Assembly (NCBI RefSeq): GCF_047973035.1
Contig: NZ_JBKEBF010000035.1
Span: forward strand, 41,813 to 105,812
Length of the DNA: 64,000 nt
Reading direction: 5' to 3'
DNA from: Oleidesulfovibrio sp047973035
GTDB lineage: Bacteria; Desulfobacterota; Desulfovibrionia; Desulfovibrionales; Desulfovibrionaceae
Of the stretch, positions 1-8,306 are shown piece after piece; position 1 is the first letter of the stretch; each line of letters begins with the position of its first letter. Both the position numbers and the translations under genes were made by a program. The notes under the pieces are model-generated. The model did not search any database. It was not told the origin of the DNA and saw only the letters and a program-made list of their open reading frames with translations.

Positions 1-863
1 AGGCAGAGCTTTTCCTTGGCGTGAATGAACATTCTCCTGAAGGCTTTGAGTGGTCGCAGATGTTGCTTAAGGCTGCTGCCAAGCTGAGCGGAAGCCCTGT
101 CGCCGGATACAAAGTTGAATTGTTGGGGGATGGTCCAGCAACTGATGCGCCGGAACCGGGGAAAGTCATTTTATTGCCGCTCAAGATGCGTACAGAAACA
201 GTCGGTTGTATTGCCCTTTTGACGCAGGATGATTGCAATCTGGGTAAGGATCAGGTGCAGGTACTCCACTCGGCCATGCGTCATCTTGCACTGGCTGTAA
301 AAAACGCACTGCTTTTTAGTGAGATGCGTACTCAGGCCGACCATGATGGTTTAACACAGCTGCATAACCGTCGTCATTTTGATAGCAAGCTTAGGGATGA
401 ACTTGACAGGCATGGCAGATACCGTCTGCCCCTTACCCTGATGATGCTTGATATTGACTACTTTAAGCAAATTAATGACCGCTATGGCCACCAGGTAGGT
501 GATGCCATTTTGCGTGAGCTTTCAAGCTTGTTGCGCGATACTATCCGCTCTACAGACTATTGTGCCCGATATGGCGGTGAGGAATTTGTTGCCATTTTGC
601 CTCATACCGAAGAAAAGCAGGCTCGGGTGCTTGCGGAGCGTTTGCGTAAAGCCATTGAGGCGAGAACTTTCCGGCACCATGGACAAGCAATTAAGGTGAC
701 TATCAGCATTGGTCTGACCGGTGTAAGGCCTGGAGCATTAAACTCGCGGGATGACCTGGTTAAGGAAGCTGATTCAGCACTTTATCTTGCAAAAGCAAAC
801 GGAAGAAACGTGGTCTGCTCCTTTACCAACGGCTGTTCGGAGAAGATTAAACATGCTCAATAG
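1..863 (+). CDS. Diguanylate cyclase (GGDEF), 5' end outside window
   Basis: Synthesises cyclic di-GMP from two GTP. The C-terminal half is a complete GGDEF domain: the DGLTQLHNRR entry motif, the metal-binding LDIDYFKQIND stretch and the active-site GGEEF loop (YCARYGGEEF) are all present. The first ~100 residues look like the second half of a GAF-type sensory domain. The frame is open to the left window edge. An in-frame GTG at 21 has no convincing ribosome binding site, so the true start is probably upstream. No EAL domain is seen. A hairpin terminator follows at 918. Function is secure; the full length is unknown. Confidence 0.9.
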   Translation, partial: AELFLGVNEHSPEGFEWSQMLLKAAAKLSGSPVAGYKVELLGDGPATDAPEPGKVILLPLKMRTETVGCIALLTQDDCNLGKDQVQVLHSAMRHLALAVKNALLFSEMRTQADHDGLTQLHNRRHFDSKLRDELDRHGRYRLPLTLMMLDIDYFKQINDRYGHQVGDAILRELSSLLRDTIRSTDYCARYGGEEFVAILPHTEEKQARVLAERLRKAIEARTFRHHGQAIKVTISIGLTGVRPGALNSRDDLVKEADSALYLAKANGRNVVCSFTNGCSEKIKHAQ

Positions 864-917
864 AGCGTTGACTTGACCCTTTTTCGGTAATACAGCATCT
901 CAGCTTATCATAATAAA

Positions 918-943
918 GACAGAGCCACGCGCTCTGTCTTTTC
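918..943 (+). terminator. Intrinsic terminator after GGDEF gene
   Basis: Perfect 8-bp stem, 918-925 with 931-938 (GACAGAGC/GCTCTGTC), five-base loop, then TTTTC. It separates the GGDEF gene from the transporter gene 20 bases downstream. Confidence 0.75.
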
Positions 944-962
944 ATTTGCCGGAGGTATAGTT

Positions 963-1649
963 TTGAACGAAATATTATGGATAGGCTTTGCGCTGCTGGA
1001 TCTCACACTGGCCTTGGCTCTCTTTCGCTTTTTCGGAAGAGCTGGCATTTACGGGATTATCGTTTTCAACCTGCTGTTGTGCAATATTCAGGTGCTTAAA
1101 ACGGTTACGCTTTTCGGCATGACGACGACGTTGGGTAACATTCTTTATGCGGGTGTTTTTCTGGCTACAGACATGTTGAGTGAATTTTATGGGCGCAAAG
1201 AAGCACAGCGCGGTGTTCTTCTGGGCTTCACCGTTGTGGTGATGGCCACAATTTATATGCAGATTGCGCTGATGTTCACTCCTGCAGCAGATGATTTTGC
1301 ACAGCCGCACCTTTCGGCGATATTTGGCGTGCTTCCGCGTCTGGCTATTGCCAGTATTGCAGCGTACCTCACCTCCCAGATGCATGATGTCTGGGCTTTT
1401 GAATTCTGGAAAAAGAAAACCGAAGGGCATTTTTTGTGGTTGCGCAATAACGCAAGTACGCTTGTCAGCCAGATGATCGACTCTGCTGTTTTCTGCCTTA
1501 TTGCTTTCTGGGGTGTTTTCCCCACTCCGATTCTTCTTGAAATCATGCTGACAACATACATTTTCAAAGGGGTTGTTGCCCTGCTTGATACTCCTTTCAT
1601 GTACATTGCCCGAAGAATCCATAATGCAAATCCTACTTCCCGCTGGTAA
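963..1649 (+). CDS. yhhQ: Queuosine precursor transporter, YhhQ/VUT family
   Basis: Predicted inner-membrane protein of 228 aa with about six hydrophobic helices, of the DUF165/VUT family. Members import the 7-deazaguanine precursors (preQ0/preQ1) used to make queuosine in tRNA. Family-like features are the DMLSEFYGRKEA segment after helix 3 and the acidic/aromatic helix near residues 165-175 (QMIDSAVFCLIAF). The start is a TTG at 963, supported by GGAGG at 951-955; no in-frame ATG would keep the first helix. It stands alone between two terminators. No preQ1 riboswitch is evident in the short leader. The family call is firm; the substrate is inferred from the family. Confidence 0.85.
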   Translation: MNEILWIGFALLDLTLALALFRFFGRAGIYGIIVFNLLLCNIQVLKTVTLFGMTTTLGNILYAGVFLATDMLSEFYGRKEAQRGVLLGFTVVVMATIYMQIALMFTPAADDFAQPHLSAIFGVLPRLAIASIAAYLTSQMHDVWAFEFWKKKTEGHFLWLRNNASTLVSQMIDSAVFCLIAFWGVFPTPILLEIMLTTYIFKGVVALLDTPFMYIARRIHNANPTSRW

Positions 1650-1680
1650 CAGTTGTGACTGGCAGGTACGTGATAAAAAA

Positions 1681-1709
1681 GCCGGAGAGCATGCTCTCCG
1701 GCTTTTTTA
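1681..1709. terminator. Bidirectional terminator between yhhQ and mgtE
   Basis: Ten-bp GC-rich stem, 1681-1690 with 1693-1702. A T-run follows on the plus strand and an A-run precedes it, so it can end transcription of both convergent genes. Confidence 0.85.
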
Positions 1710-1762
1710 TATATGTCTGTTAGTGGAAATTCCTAGCTGCAAGTGGCTCAAGCCCCTCGTGG

Positions 1763-3163
1763 CTATAGCAGAATCGTTGTTGCCAGTCCTAGGAAGATGA
1801 AAAAGCCTGCACCATCTGTAATCGCCGTCAGAAAAATGCTGGAAGCCTGCGCAGGGTCTCTTCCCAGCTCCTTAAGAATAAGCGGAATTGACGCGCCGGC
1901 CAGTGCGCCCAGCAGCATATCAAGCAGCAGTGCTGTAGCCATAATCTGGGCAAGCAGCAGATTGTTTGTAAGCATGAATACTGCAATCAGTACCAGAACA
2001 CCTACAATAAGCCCGCTCAACATGCCGATTTTTGCTTCACGCCACACGGCAAGCCAAGACTTCTTTCTGTCAAACCGCTCTGTCGCAAGCTGTCTGATCA
2101 TAACAGCAAGCGCCTGCTGACCGGTATTGCCTGCTTGATTTGCAACAATCGGCATAAGAACTGCCAAGATTGCCATAGTGGCGATTGAACCTTCAAAAAG
2201 GCTGACCACCCATGCACTGAACGCAGAGTTTGCCATGTTGATGACAAGCCAGGGCAGTCGTTTTTTGACGGACTCCAGCCACGGTGTATCTGTTGTTTCG
2301 TCCTGACCGGCACCAACCATACCGAGCATGTCTTCACTTGCTTCGTCATGAATGATGTCGATGATGTCGTCGTAGGTAACAACGCCCAGCAACCGTCCCT
2401 CGTAATCAACAACCGGCATGGCCATGAAGTTGTAGTGAGCAAGCTGGTGAGCAACTTCTTCTTTGTCCGCGTCAAAAACAACAGAAATCAGGCTCTGTGC
2501 GCTGACTTCATCTTTCAACAGGGTACGGGGTCTGCAAAGCAGCAGGTTGCGCAAGGAAAGAACACCCACAAGGCGTTCCTGTTCATCAACGATGTAGGCG
2601 TAGTAAGGAATTTCCTTATCCTCGATCTCACGACGTATCTGCATAATCGCCTGATCTGCAGTCACGTTGTGATCGAGGATAATTATTTCCGTGTTCATGA
2701 CCCCGCCCGCCGTGTCGGGGTCAAATGCCATCAGGGTTCGCAGCTCCTCTGCGTCGTCGGCTTCAAAATAACGTAACAGCGCGTCACTGAGTTCTTCATC
2801 CAACTCGTCCAGAACGTCCGCAGCGTCGTCAGGCGACATCTCCGCCAGAATACTGGCGGCCTCATCCCAGTCGAGGTTCTGCAGAATCTCCGTACGGGAG
2901 TACTCGTCCATTTCAGCTAGAGCTTCAGCCGCATCCTCTGCTGAAAGGTGCTGCATAAGGCAAACCTGTTTCTCAAGCGACAGGTTTTCCATATGCTCTG
3001 CAACGTCTGCAGGGTGTGCAAACTCTGCTTCCGCTTTTTCTTCACGACAAAAGTGCAGTGCAATCTCACGACGCTCGCGGCTGTCTTCCGAGATTCCTTT
3101 GTCCTTCTGCATTGTATCGTTTGAGCGCTGCTCAGGCTCGTGGTGGGTATTTTCATCAGTCAT
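1763..3163 (-). CDS. mgtE: Magnesium transporter MgtE
   Basis: Inner-membrane Mg2+ channel of 466 aa. Order of parts: a low-complexity acidic start (~1-45), the alpha-helical MgtE N domain (~50-145) with repeated acidic DDAADVLDEL segments, two CBS domains (~150-280; PVVDYEGRLLGVVTYDDI is typical), then five transmembrane helices. The pore-region signature PIVANQAGNTGQQAL and the late motif TAITDGAGFF are both present. In the family, Mg2+ bound between the N and CBS domains closes the pore. The protein has about 20 more N-terminal residues than many homologues. It is a single gene, divergent from the NAD operon. Confidence 0.96.
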   Translation of the reverse strand: MTDENTHHEPEQRSNDTMQKDKGISEDSRERREIALHFCREEKAEAEFAHPADVAEHMENLSLEKQVCLMQHLSAEDAAEALAEMDEYSRTEILQNLDWDEAASILAEMSPDDAADVLDELDEELSDALLRYFEADDAEELRTLMAFDPDTAGGVMNTEIIILDHNVTADQAIMQIRREIEDKEIPYYAYIVDEQERLVGVLSLRNLLLCRPRTLLKDEVSAQSLISVVFDADKEEVAHQLAHYNFMAMPVVDYEGRLLGVVTYDDIIDIIHDEASEDMLGMVGAGQDETTDTPWLESVKKRLPWLVINMANSAFSAWVVSLFEGSIATMAILAVLMPIVANQAGNTGQQALAVMIRQLATERFDRKKSWLAVWREAKIGMLSGLIVGVLVLIAVFMLTNNLLLAQIMATALLLDMLLGALAGASIPLILKELGRDPAQASSIFLTAITDGAGFFIFLGLATTILL

Positions 3164-3229
3164 ATGATTTTATCCTATGAAAGCTGTATATTGGCAGCGC
3201 AATGTTTCCATCAAATGTTTGAGAACCGC

Positions 3230-3258
3230 TTGACGAAAAATGGTCTGAGTCGTAACAC
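3230..3258 (+). promoter_or_regulatory. Possible sigma70 promoter for nadCAB
   Basis: TTGACG at 3230-3235, 17-bp spacer, weak -10 TAACAC at 3253-3258. It lies in the only gap (mgtE-nadC) from which the operon could be transcribed. The -10 is poor, so this is tentative. Confidence 0.35.
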
Positions 3259-3303
3259 CCCAAGAATCAATACCCAAGAGGCATTGTGCCTCTATCATGT
3301 AGC

Positions 3304-4221
3304 ATGTACCTTAACAATCCCATGACAACGAGCAGTATCAACTTTTTTTTCACCGGTGAGGCGTTGCAGTTCACGTTATCCGCTATTGATCTGGCCATAG
3401 ATGAAGATGGTCCGGATCTGACAAGTAATGCGGTTTTTGCGCCCGAACAGCGACTTAAGGCCCAGATTGTGGCCAAAGAAGACACTATTGTATGCGGGCT
3501 GACGTATGTTCGATATATAATGGATCGGGTCATTGAGCGCGATCCTCAACCTGCCGGTTTTGACGACTACACGGTAGAAACGTTTGCCGCCGACGGAGAC
3601 CGTGTTTCAAACGGGTCTCTGGTGGTCCGGCTGGAAGCCTCTGCGCGCAGATTGCTTAAAGCCGAGCGCATTATTTTAAACTTTATGACACATCTTTCCG
3701 GCATATCCAACCTTACGGCACGCTATGCAGCTGCGCTTGAAGGCTCGGGCACACGTCTGCTTGATACACGTAAGACTTTGCCCGGGCTGCGCTATCCGGA
3801 AAAATATGCGGTAATCATCGGCGGAGGCCTGAACCATCGGCGTAATCTTGCCGAAATGCTGATGCTGAAAGATAACCATATTGATCTGGCAGGAAGTATA
3901 ACCGCAGCGGTAGAACGTTTACGTACGGCATACGCTCCTTGTCCGCCGATTGAGGTTGAATGTCGGACCGTGGCGGATGTACAAGAGGCAGTCTCTTGTT
4001 CCGTGGACAGAATTATGCTGGACAATATGGATGCTGCAGGTCTGGCAGAAGCCCTGCCTTACATCCCTGCGCATATTGAAACTGAAGCAAGCGGCGGAGT
4101 AACGTTGGAGACTATCCGTACTCTAGCAGATGCGTCCGGTCGCAAGCTGGATTATATATCTGTAGGTAGGCTTACTCATTCAGCTCCTTCTGCCGACTTC
4201 AGCATGCGAATCAGCGAGTAG
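3304..4221 (+). CDS. nadC: Nicotinate-nucleotide pyrophosphorylase (carboxylating)
   Basis: Converts quinolinate and PRPP to nicotinate mononucleotide, CO2 and PPi in de novo NAD synthesis. Family signatures are clear: DTRKTLPGLRYPEKYAV, GGGLNHRRNL, the KDNHI loop, EVECRT and MLDNM. The frame opens at GTG 3286, but ATG codons at 3304 and 3322 fit normal lengths better; none has a strong ribosome binding site, so the start is uncertain by a few codons. It is the first gene of a tight nadC-nadA-nadB operon, with the nadA ATG five bases after the nadC stop. Confidence 0.93.
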   Translation: MYLNNPMTTSSINFFFTGEALQFTLSAIDLAIDEDGPDLTSNAVFAPEQRLKAQIVAKEDTIVCGLTYVRYIMDRVIERDPQPAGFDDYTVETFAADGDRVSNGSLVVRLEASARRLLKAERIILNFMTHLSGISNLTARYAAALEGSGTRLLDTRKTLPGLRYPEKYAVIIGGGLNHRRNLAEMLMLKDNHIDLAGSITAAVERLRTAYAPCPPIEVECRTVADVQEAVSCSVDRIMLDNMDAAGLAEALPYIPAHIETEASGGVTLETIRTLADASGRKLDYISVGRLTHSAPSADFSMRISE

Positions 4222-4225
4222 AATT

Positions 4226-5263
4226 ATGACGAATCCTTCTTTTGAAAAAATTACTGAAATCAAGTCCCGTATGGGTAAAAAGCTCACTATTATGGGGCAC
4301 CATTATCAGCACGATACGGTGATCAGGCATACTGATCTTCGTGGCGACTCGTTAGAGCTTGCCCGTAAAACTGCTGAGGTCGAAGCTGAACACATCGTGT
4401 TTTGCGGTGTGTACTTTATGGGAGAATCGTCGGCACTGCTTTCTCGGCCCGGACAAAAAGTTTATCTGCCGGAACCGGATGCCAATTGCGTGATGTCCCA
4501 GATGGCTCCTGCCGAACGCGTTGAAAGCGTTTTTTCACGACTTGCTGAACGTGGCCGGCGTATTGTTCCGCTTACGTATGTGAACTCCTCTGTGGCTGTA
4601 AAAGCTGTTGTGGGTAAACATGGCGGCTCTGTATGCACCTCTGCCAACGCAAAAAAGATGCTTGAGTGGGCTTTTGAACAGGGGGATGCCGTACTGTTTA
4701 TTCCTGATAAAAATCTTGCTTCAAATACAGCGGATATTCTGGGCTTGCCCGAGGATAGGCGCCACATACTGGATATTCGTAAGGGCGGCACCGCTATTGA
4801 TTTTGAAGCCGCAGATAAAGCCACGCTGCTGATGTGGCCCGGTTGCTGCGCTATTCATGCCCGCTTCAATCTGCGGCAGATTTCCAGAATGCGTGAAGAA
4901 CATCATGGTATTCGTATCGTGGTGCACCCTGAATGCAGTCAGGAAGTTGTGCACATGTCTGATGCTGCCGGCTCTACTTCTTTTATTATTAAATATGTTG
5001 ATGAGGCTCCGGAAGGTGCGACTATCGCTGTCGGAACGGAAATCAACCTTGTTGAGCGTCTGGCAAAGCAGTATGCGGGCAAAAAGACCATCATGCCGTT
5101 GCTGGAAAGCGCATGTACGCACATGAACAGTGTTACTGAAGAAAAGCTGGCCTCCACCCTGCTTGCTGTTGAGGCCGGAACCTATGAACCAGTTATGGTT
5201 CCCATGGAAATGCAGGACAACGCCCGTGTTGCCCTCGAGCGTATGCTGAAGGCATGCGCCTAA
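4226..5263 (+). CDS. nadA: Quinolinate synthase A
   Basis: [4Fe-4S] enzyme condensing iminoaspartate with dihydroxyacetone phosphate to quinolinate. The 345-aa protein carries GHHYQHD near the start and the three family cysteines expected to hold the cluster: VFCGVYFMGE, GSVCTSANA and HPECSQEV. The oxygen sensitivity of such clusters fits an anaerobe. Second gene of the NAD operon; NadB, which supplies iminoaspartate, is encoded 19 bases downstream. Confidence 0.96.
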   Translation: MTNPSFEKITEIKSRMGKKLTIMGHHYQHDTVIRHTDLRGDSLELARKTAEVEAEHIVFCGVYFMGESSALLSRPGQKVYLPEPDANCVMSQMAPAERVESVFSRLAERGRRIVPLTYVNSSVAVKAVVGKHGGSVCTSANAKKMLEWAFEQGDAVLFIPDKNLASNTADILGLPEDRRHILDIRKGGTAIDFEAADKATLLMWPGCCAIHARFNLRQISRMREEHHGIRIVVHPECSQEVVHMSDAAGSTSFIIKYVDEAPEGATIAVGTEINLVERLAKQYAGKKTIMPLLESACTHMNSVTEEKLASTLLAVEAGTYEPVMVPMEMQDNARVALERMLKACA

Positions 5264-5282
5264 CACGCAGGAGTAGTTTCTG

Positions 5283-6887
5283 ATGTCCAATTTCCGTCCG
5301 GTTACCCCCGTACTTGTTATCGGTTCCGGCATTGCTGGCGCAACCGTAGCATTGACTCTCGCTGACCTTGGCGTGGAAGTAACTCTTATTACCAGCGGGG
5401 ACTCTCTGGATTTGGGAAATACTGCGCTGGCTCAGGGTGGTATTGTTTTTAAAGCGCATGACAGTGACCCTAAGCAGCTGGAAAAAGACATTCTGATTGC
5501 AGGACACCACTACAATTCTTCCCGCGCTGTACGCCATGTGAGTGTGCAAGGTCCGCCCGCGGTGCAGAGTGTACTTGTTGATCGATTGAATATTCCTTTT
5601 GCCAGACAGCATGATGACAGAAAGTCCGGCGCAGACTGTGAATGGGATATGACCATGGAAGGCGGCCATGCTGCCCAGCGTATTTTGCACTGCGCGGACT
5701 ACACTGGCCGGGCAATCATGGATGGCCTGATTCGGGAAGTGCAGGCATCGCCGAATATTAAAGTGCTGACCAACCGTACAGCCATTGACCTTTTGACAAG
5801 CCATCACCATGGTCGCAGCCTTGAGTTTAAATACCAGCTGAATAATCAATGTGCCGGAGCGTATGTTTTTAATGAAAAGCTGAAGTGCGTAGAAACCATT
5901 CTTGCCGATTACACTGTTCTTGCAACCGGTGGTATCGGACAGATTTATCTGCATACCACAAATTCACCGGTATGCGTTGGTTCCGGCCTTGCTATGGCAT
6001 ACAGAGCTGGTGCCCGTATCGAAAATGCAGAGTTTGTACAGTTCCACCCCACTGCTCTCTACCACAGGGCCGAACGGCGCTTTCTGATTACAGAGGCTAT
6101 GCGTGGTGAAGGTGCCAAGCTTGTGAATGCCAAGGGTGAGACGTTCATGCAGCGCTATGATCCCCGCGCAGACCTTGCTCCGCGTGATATTGTTGCACGG
6201 GCTATTGTGGAAGAAATGCTTTCTACCGGTGCAGATTGTGTGTTTCTTGATGCTGCCAATTACGTGGAGCACAATCTTGAAACACGCTTCCCCACAATTT
6301 TCCAGCGCTGCTTGAAGCTTGGAATCGACATTCGTAACCAGCCTATTCCTGTTGTTCCCGCTGCCCACTACTTCTGCGGCGGCGTGTTGGCTGACCTGAA
6401 CGGACGGACCACTCTGGAGCGGCTTTACAGCGTTGGTGAATGCAATTGTACCGGTGTGCATGGTGCGAACCGTCTTGCGAGCACTTCGCTGTTGGAAGCA
6501 CTGCTCTGGGGCCGTAATTCCGCTCTTGATATCAAGAAGCGGCTTAGCCGGCGTTCTGCCCTTAAAAAGCGTTTACGTGAGTCTATCCCTGACTGGAATC
6601 CGCTTGGAGATGAGAAAAATGACGATCCGGCGTTGATTGCGCAGGACTGGACAACTCTCAGGAACACCATGTGGAACTATGTGGGCATTACAAGGACCTC
6701 CAGCCGCCTTCAGAGAGCCCATGATGAAATGCGTGACCTGTGGCGCCATGTGAGTGATTTTTACAAACGTACGCCCATTTCAAAGCCTCTTGTCGACCTG
6801 TTCCACGGTTGTCAGGCTGGCTATGTGGTCACAATGGCTGCCAGACGCAACAAACAGAGCGTCGGCTGCCACTATCGTGTAGACTAG
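5283..6887 (+). CDS. nadB: L-aspartate oxidase
   Basis: FAD enzyme oxidising L-aspartate to iminoaspartate, the first step of de novo NAD synthesis. In anaerobes fumarate can replace O2 as acceptor. The 534-aa protein has the Rossmann FAD motif at the N-terminus (VIGSGIAGATVAL), the ALAQGG segment, the substrate-side FHPTALY motif, the APRDIVARAI helix, HYFCGGVL and the C-terminal GANRLASTSLLEALLWG FAD motif. ATG at 5283 follows AGGAG at 5269-5273. The central segment (~170-210) is longer than in short homologues. Last gene of the operon; terminator at 6911. Confidence 0.95.
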   Translation: MSNFRPVTPVLVIGSGIAGATVALTLADLGVEVTLITSGDSLDLGNTALAQGGIVFKAHDSDPKQLEKDILIAGHHYNSSRAVRHVSVQGPPAVQSVLVDRLNIPFARQHDDRKSGADCEWDMTMEGGHAAQRILHCADYTGRAIMDGLIREVQASPNIKVLTNRTAIDLLTSHHHGRSLEFKYQLNNQCAGAYVFNEKLKCVETILADYTVLATGGIGQIYLHTTNSPVCVGSGLAMAYRAGARIENAEFVQFHPTALYHRAERRFLITEAMRGEGAKLVNAKGETFMQRYDPRADLAPRDIVARAIVEEMLSTGADCVFLDAANYVEHNLETRFPTIFQRCLKLGIDIRNQPIPVVPAAHYFCGGVLADLNGRTTLERLYSVGECNCTGVHGANRLASTSLLEALLWGRNSALDIKKRLSRRSALKKRLRESIPDWNPLGDEKNDDPALIAQDWTTLRNTMWNYVGITRTSSRLQRAHDEMRDLWRHVSDFYKRTPISKPLVDLFHGCQAGYVVTMAARRNKQSVGCHYRVD

Positions 6888-6910
6888 CAGATTGTTCTTA
6901 CTGACAGAAA

Positions 6911-6944
6911 AGCGGGCCACCTGACGGTGGTCCGCTTCTTTTTT
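6911..6944. terminator. Terminator shared by nadB and the cox operon end
   Basis: Eleven-bp stem with one G-U pair, 6911-6921 with 6926-6936, four-base loop. It is followed by TCTTTTTT on plus and TTTTCT on minus, so it can serve both convergent operons. Confidence 0.8.
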
Positions 6945-6998
6945 GTATGCAGCCTCTCAGCTACGCTGGACATTCAGGGTGATGTGAGAAGACAAAGA

Positions 6999-7427
6999 CT
7001 ATAGTAAATAGTCACGGATAATCAGAATGCCTGTGTATAGCTGGAAAAAAACAAGAACCATAAGCAGCAGGTTGTTCAGTCCATGAAGAAGCGGGAGCAG
7101 CTTTCGTCTTTTTTTGTACTTATCAAGTATATATCCGGTAACGAAAGCACATATGCCGGTGGGAATAACCATGAAAGCGATAAGATAGTGCCAGTCCGTG
7201 ATCAGAATAACTCCCCAGCCTACCCATGCAAAGAAAAGTCCCAGCGCAAGGCCTATCATCCAGATACCGATAGCTATTTTTCCCCAGTAAACATGCTTTT
7301 TCCAGTCGAAAGGCATTTTTCTGTTCATATGCAGCATCATGAACCGGTGAAAGCCGAGATATAACACATAGCATCCTGCCACTGTGGCCAGCAGTTGCAG
7401 GATGGGATGTATCCACATAATCAGCAT
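6999..7427 (-). CDS. Small membrane protein at end of cox operon (DUF4079-like)
   Basis: 142-aa protein with four hydrophobic helices. It begins with an HPILQLLATVAG helix, has a basic cytoplasmic loop (MNRKMPFDWKKHVYWGK) and ends with a helix carrying HGLNNLLLMVLVFFQLYTG. Histidines in helices 1 and 4 resemble cytochrome b561-like or DUF4079 proteins, but haem binding is only a guess. The start at 7427 has a near-perfect AAGGAGGAG 5 bases upstream. It follows ctaB by 29 bases on the same strand, so it is probably co-transcribed with the oxidase and may help its assembly or quinol/haem handling. Confidence 0.6.
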   Translation of the reverse strand: MLIMWIHPILQLLATVAGCYVLYLGFHRFMMLHMNRKMPFDWKKHVYWGKIAIGIWMIGLALGLFFAWVGWGVILITDWHYLIAFMVIPTGICAFVTGYILDKYKKRRKLLPLLHGLNNLLLMVLVFFQLYTGILIIRDYLL

Positions 7428-7456
7428 GGCTCTCCTCCTTTACTCCGCGCGTATTC

Positions 7457-8305
7457 TTAAAAAATCAGACTGCCACCGATAAGCCTGTCTGCTACCAGCA
7501 ATAACATAACACTTAGCATGCTGGCATTAATAATATGAAATCCACGCTCAGGAGAACGCAGGATTATGCCTGTAACCATAAATGCTGCAATAACGGTAAA
7601 GCAAATACCTACGCGCAATACCGCAGAATGCATGAATGGAAAAAGAGGTATCAGCAACAGTGCAGTAAGATATGATGAGTACCAGAGGTTAAGAAGCGGA
7701 GAAAAGCGTGTTGCCAATTGTATGGAAGGCAACGGTAACCCCTGTTCTGCATAGGCTGCACGATCTTTTTCTGCCCGTAACCAGAAATGCGGAACCTGCC
7801 ACAAGTAATAGACCATTGTGACTATAACCAACTGTGGCGAAAATACACTCCCACCGGCTGCAACCCAGCCGAATGCAGGTGGTAGTGCACCGGGAACAGC
7901 GCCTGTAAGCAGAGAAAAGGAACTGATGCGCTTTAAAGGCGTATAAAGGCCATTGTATGTGATAATAACAAAAGCCCCCATACCTAGAAGCGTTATTCCC
8001 CCGCTCGCGTGCAGAAGCCCCGCAGAGGCCAGTAAAAGAACTATGCCCGGAATAAGTGCGGCTGCGGGAGTTAAAAGCCCTTTTGCCACAGGACGCTGGC
8101 ATGTTCTGGGCATTCTGGCATCAAGCTCTCTTTCCTGTATCTGGTTGAATACGGAACAACAGCAAGTAAGCGTGAACGTAGCCAGTGAGCATACCCACAG
8201 CCGCCAGTCAACAGTGCCTGCCTGCAGCAGGTAGCCGAATGCGGTTGAGGTTGCCACCATAAAGGCTACTTTTATTCTGAATAAAGGCAGATAGCCGCGA
8301 ATCAC
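7457..8305 (-). CDS. ctaB: Protohaem IX farnesyltransferase (haem O synthase)
   Basis: UbiA-family integral membrane prenyltransferase of 282 aa that adds farnesyl to haem B to make haem O for terminal oxidases. Around eight or nine helices are predicted. The first Asp-rich site reads NQIQERELDARMPRT, with Glu in place of the usual first Asp, followed by CQRPVAKG. The second site lies in HFWLRAEKDRAAY. The start is a GTG at 8303-8305, one base past the coxII stop, with AAGGA upstream. No ctaA (haem A synthase) is in the window, so the enzyme product may be used directly as haem O. Confidence 0.9.
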   Translation of the reverse strand: MIRGYLPLFRIKVAFMVATSTAFGYLLQAGTVDWRLWVCSLATFTLTCCCSVFNQIQERELDARMPRTCQRPVAKGLLTPAAALIPGIVLLLASAGLLHASGGITLLGMGAFVIITYNGLYTPLKRISSFSLLTGAVPGALPPAFGWVAAGGSVFSPQLVIVTMVYYLWQVPHFWLRAEKDRAAYAEQGLPLPSIQLATRFSPLLNLWYSSYLTALLLIPLFPFMHSAVLRVGICFTVIAAFMVTGIILRSPERGFHIINASMLSVMLLLVADRLIGGSLIF

Positions 8306-8306
8306 G

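Noticed and set aside
975..1622. 215-aa open frame on minus, opposite yhhQ
   Set aside because: Charged antisense translation without motif; yhhQ on plus has the ribosome site, helices and family match.
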